From Anaeramoeba flamelloides (Eukaryota > Metamonada > Anaeramoebidae): a stretch of 64,000 nt of DNA. Positions 62,001-64,000 of this stretch are shown here, piece by piece; position 1 is the first letter of the stretch; the number at the start of each line of letters is the position of its first letter. Location of the stretch: contig JANTQA010000033.1 of assembly GCA_027625915.1 (NCBI GenBank), forward strand, positions 3,100,001 through 3,164,000, in the 5' to 3' direction. The translations under genes were made by a program, and so were the position numbers. The notes below the pieces were generated by a model. That model was not told the origin of the DNA. It saw nothing but the letters and a program-made list of their open reading frames with translations, and made no database searches.

Positions 62001-63126
62001 TTTACAATACATTTTTTTTTATTAAACTTTCTGCAAAAATTTTAACCCAATATTTTATTTATCAGTATTGATAATTATTTATTTTTTGTTTTGTGAGTAT
62101 TGTAAATTAAAAAAAATCTTTATCTTTTCAATTAGTTACTGATTCTAATCTAAATACTTTTTTCAAGACAATTTATTTAATAAGATTTTTTTTTCAAAAA
62201 TTGAATTAGGGAACATTTATAATCTTTAATTGTAGTTTAAAGATATCATTGTTTCTTCCAATTTAATTAATATTTTAACTTTTAATTAGATTAAATTTTG
62301 AATCATATTTTTTTCTTCTGAAAGGTAATTATTTAATTTAAAGCCTCCAAGAAGAGAATTAAATTTCATATTTACAAATTAAAAAAATTAGAAAAGAGTA
62401 AATCTAAAATTAATATCAATCGAACGGCATTATAAATTCTTAAGAAATATGAAACGAGATAAAAATCATTGAATAGTTAAGATGTAATGAACTAGGTATT
62501 GTTTGATCGACTCACAAAATTTTCTTCAATACGATGAGTAAATAAAAAAAAATGATAATTTTACATTTTTCAAAATTCAGGGTTTTAATTCGATAGTATG
62601 AGGTAACAAACATTTCAATTTAGTACAAAAAAAAATATCTTGAAACAATTTTATAAATGAAAATACCCATGTAAAAGTAAATTTCAATTGGTTTTTATGA
62701 TTCTTTGGGGAGGTTAAATATATTTATAATTTTACTTTAATTTGCTAAATTTTTGGAAAGTAAAATTATTTATTTTTTCCAAATTTTTTTTAGTTTACTT
62801 TTTTGTTTATCTTTTAGAATTGTAAAATATTTTCCTTTACATTCTTTATATTGATCTACAAATTAACCAAACCTCAAGAATTTAAAACAAAATGAGTAAA
62901 TTTAGAGAGAAAAATCGTAAAAAATTTTGGTTTTGAAAATTTTTTGTGATTGAAAATTTTTCTCTACTTGATTGATCAATTCTCAAACAATAATGTTGGA
63001 GAGGAAAGATTGTTCGCGAACACCAAAAGTGTATCCATTTTCCTTAGAGAAAAGAAAAATAAAAAATAAAAAATAAAACCAAAATCAAATAAAAAAAATG
63101 AAAAGTAAAGTCTAATTTTTTCAATA
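59098..63126. other. 4-kb gene-free interval between Arf and the probable Arf-GEF
   Basis: No exon is recognised. It contains a T-run/G9 junction (61262-61276) followed by a small hairpin GGGTGT...ACACCC, two (TA)n microsatellites (61294-61318 and 61650-61675), and a degenerate reverse copy of the ~540-bp repeat near 62000-62215. The rest is A/T-rich sequence. Confidence 0.5.
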
Positions 63127-64000
63127 TTAAATCTGTTTAATTGTATCATTTAATGGCTTGATTTGAAATAATTCTTCTTTTAAATTTGGAAAAAAAGGGT
63201 TCAAAATTGGCCAAGTTTTATTCCAAATAAATAGGTTTATTTCCTGTTGATTAAGTGGTGGTGGCTGGAAGATGCCTTCTTTTGAGCAAACAAGTATCAT
63301 ATTTTTAATAATTTCTTTGGAAGATTCTATTAATTGGTTGGGGTTTCTTTCTATTAGAATACAAAAGAGTTGTATAGTTTTGATCCACAATGTGGTAAAA
63401 TCCGATAATTGTATTATTTTTGAAAGATTTAATAGAAACAGTTTTGATATTAAGGATATGCTAGATAATCTTAAATAAATGAGGTGTTGCTTCTCAATAT
63501 TTGTAATATTTACTAATGAGTATAACAAGGGGAATAATATGGTATCAAAGCATTTTTTGAGGTTAATTCGGTTTAAATTGCAGCCAAATTCACCAAATAA
63601 TATTTGGCAAAGATTTTGATAAGCTTTTACTCTTAATTCCTTTCTTGGATCTAAATATATTTCTTTTAAGCTTTGTAAAAATGGCTCCCAGGCTTTGTTC
63701 CAATTTTGGTTTTCATATTGCATGCCTTCCTTAACAATATTATTATGCACCATCATGAATAATTCCATGGATTGCAGGTTTTCTTCAATTGTTCCATTTT
63801 TGGAAATTATAAAGGAATGAAGAGTTGTAACAATAATGTCGGTAAAATTTTGCAAATTAATTAAACATTTAATTTTAGGTTTAGAATTCAATTCTTTATT
63901 TTTTTGAATAATTTTGCCTTGTTCCTTTTCCTTTTCCATCTCTTTCCCCTGGTCACTTGTTGTAGCCTTGTTGTTTTTACTTTCTTTTTCCCTTTCATCA
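63127..64000 (-). CDS. C-terminal part of a probable GBF1/BIG-type Arf-GEF, cut by window edge
   Basis: The frame is open from the window end to a TAA at 63127, giving 290 residues without a true start in view (the ATG at 63939 is internal to a K/E-rich linker that extends past the edge). After the linker, helical repeats carry W-x(2)-AWEPFLQSLKEIYLDPRKEL then RVKAYQNLCQILF. CFDTILFPLLYSL and WIKTIQLFCILIERNP follow. The 'W..W.P.L..L...D.R.E.R..A' pattern and 'F...LFPLL' are typical of the C-terminal HDS domains of large Sec7 Arf-GEFs, nearest GBF1. The Sec7 domain itself would be upstream of the window, so the assignment is inference. Other HEAT-repeat proteins remain possible. Confidence 0.65.
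   Translation of the reverse strand, partial: DEREKESKNNKATTSDQGKEMEKEKEQGKIIQKNKELNSKPKIKCLINLQNFTDIIVTTLHSFIISKNGTIEENLQSMELFMMVHNNIVKEGMQYENQNWNKAWEPFLQSLKEIYLDPRKELRVKAYQNLCQILFGEFGCNLNRINLKKCFDTILFPLLYSLVNITNIEKQHLIYLRLSSISLISKLFLLNLSKIIQLSDFTTLWIKTIQLFCILIERNPNQLIESSKEIIKNMILVCSKEGIFQPPPLNQQEINLFIWNKTWPILNPFFPNLKEELFQIKPLNDTIKQI

Overview
The window is a 64-kb piece of a very AT-rich, gene-poor eukaryotic nuclear genome. Genes have GT-AG introns. Coding regions carry K/E-rich, N-rich and S-rich low-complexity stretches, and the DNA between genes is full of A/T homopolymers and short inverted-repeat transposons. The protein set (Qa-SNARE, CLN3, MBOAT acyltransferase, CCT3, EML-type WD40, Arf, Arf-GEF, MLH1) is general eukaryotic. 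The style suits a free-living amoeboid protist, for example an Anaeramoeba-like or amoebozoan genome. That is an impression from composition and cannot be settled here. TAA, TAG and TGA all behave as stops in the intact genes.

Host genes in order: a damaged MLH1 (1-2129, minus, cut by the window edge); a syntaxin-like Qa-SNARE (4945-5856, minus, intronless); CLN3/battenin (8953-10641, plus, intronless); an MBOAT lysophospholipid acyltransferase in four exons spread over 12.5 kb (16380-28927, minus); CCT3, the chaperonin gamma subunit, in four exons (33748-36414, plus); a C2-domain protein fused to an EML-type WD40 region (46972-53723, minus); an Arf GTPase in two exons (58396-59097, minus); and the C-terminal part of a probable GBF1/BIG-type Arf-GEF (63127 to the edge, minus). 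The Arf and probable Arf-GEF genes are adjacent and on the same strand.

Mobile DNA fills most of the rest. A decayed but full-length non-LTR retrotransposon (39663-45608) has a 13-bp target-site duplication. It sits inside an older inverted-repeat element (38838-46297) and itself contains a Tc1/mariner-type MITE (40135-40331). A second theme is a group of TTAA-flanked elements whose ends read GGGA(C/T)TAG or similar. These include three ~175-bp sister copies and a chain of elements at 29.3-32.2 kb abutting through single shared TTAA sites. Two clusters of ~80-120-bp hairpin modules (17.1-18.0 kb and 25.85-26.4 kb) lie in inverted orientation in MBOAT introns and are the least familiar structure here. 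A ~540-bp repeat (25.0 and 50.0 kb) and a ~450-500-bp repeat (2.9, 13.3 and 38.4 kb) are dispersed through non-coding DNA.

Two host genes show reading-frame damage: MLH1, several lesions, and one exon of the C2-EML gene, two compensating shifts. CCT3, CLN3, the SNARE, Arf and MBOAT read cleanly. The damage could be real gene decay or local sequence error; reads or cDNA would decide.
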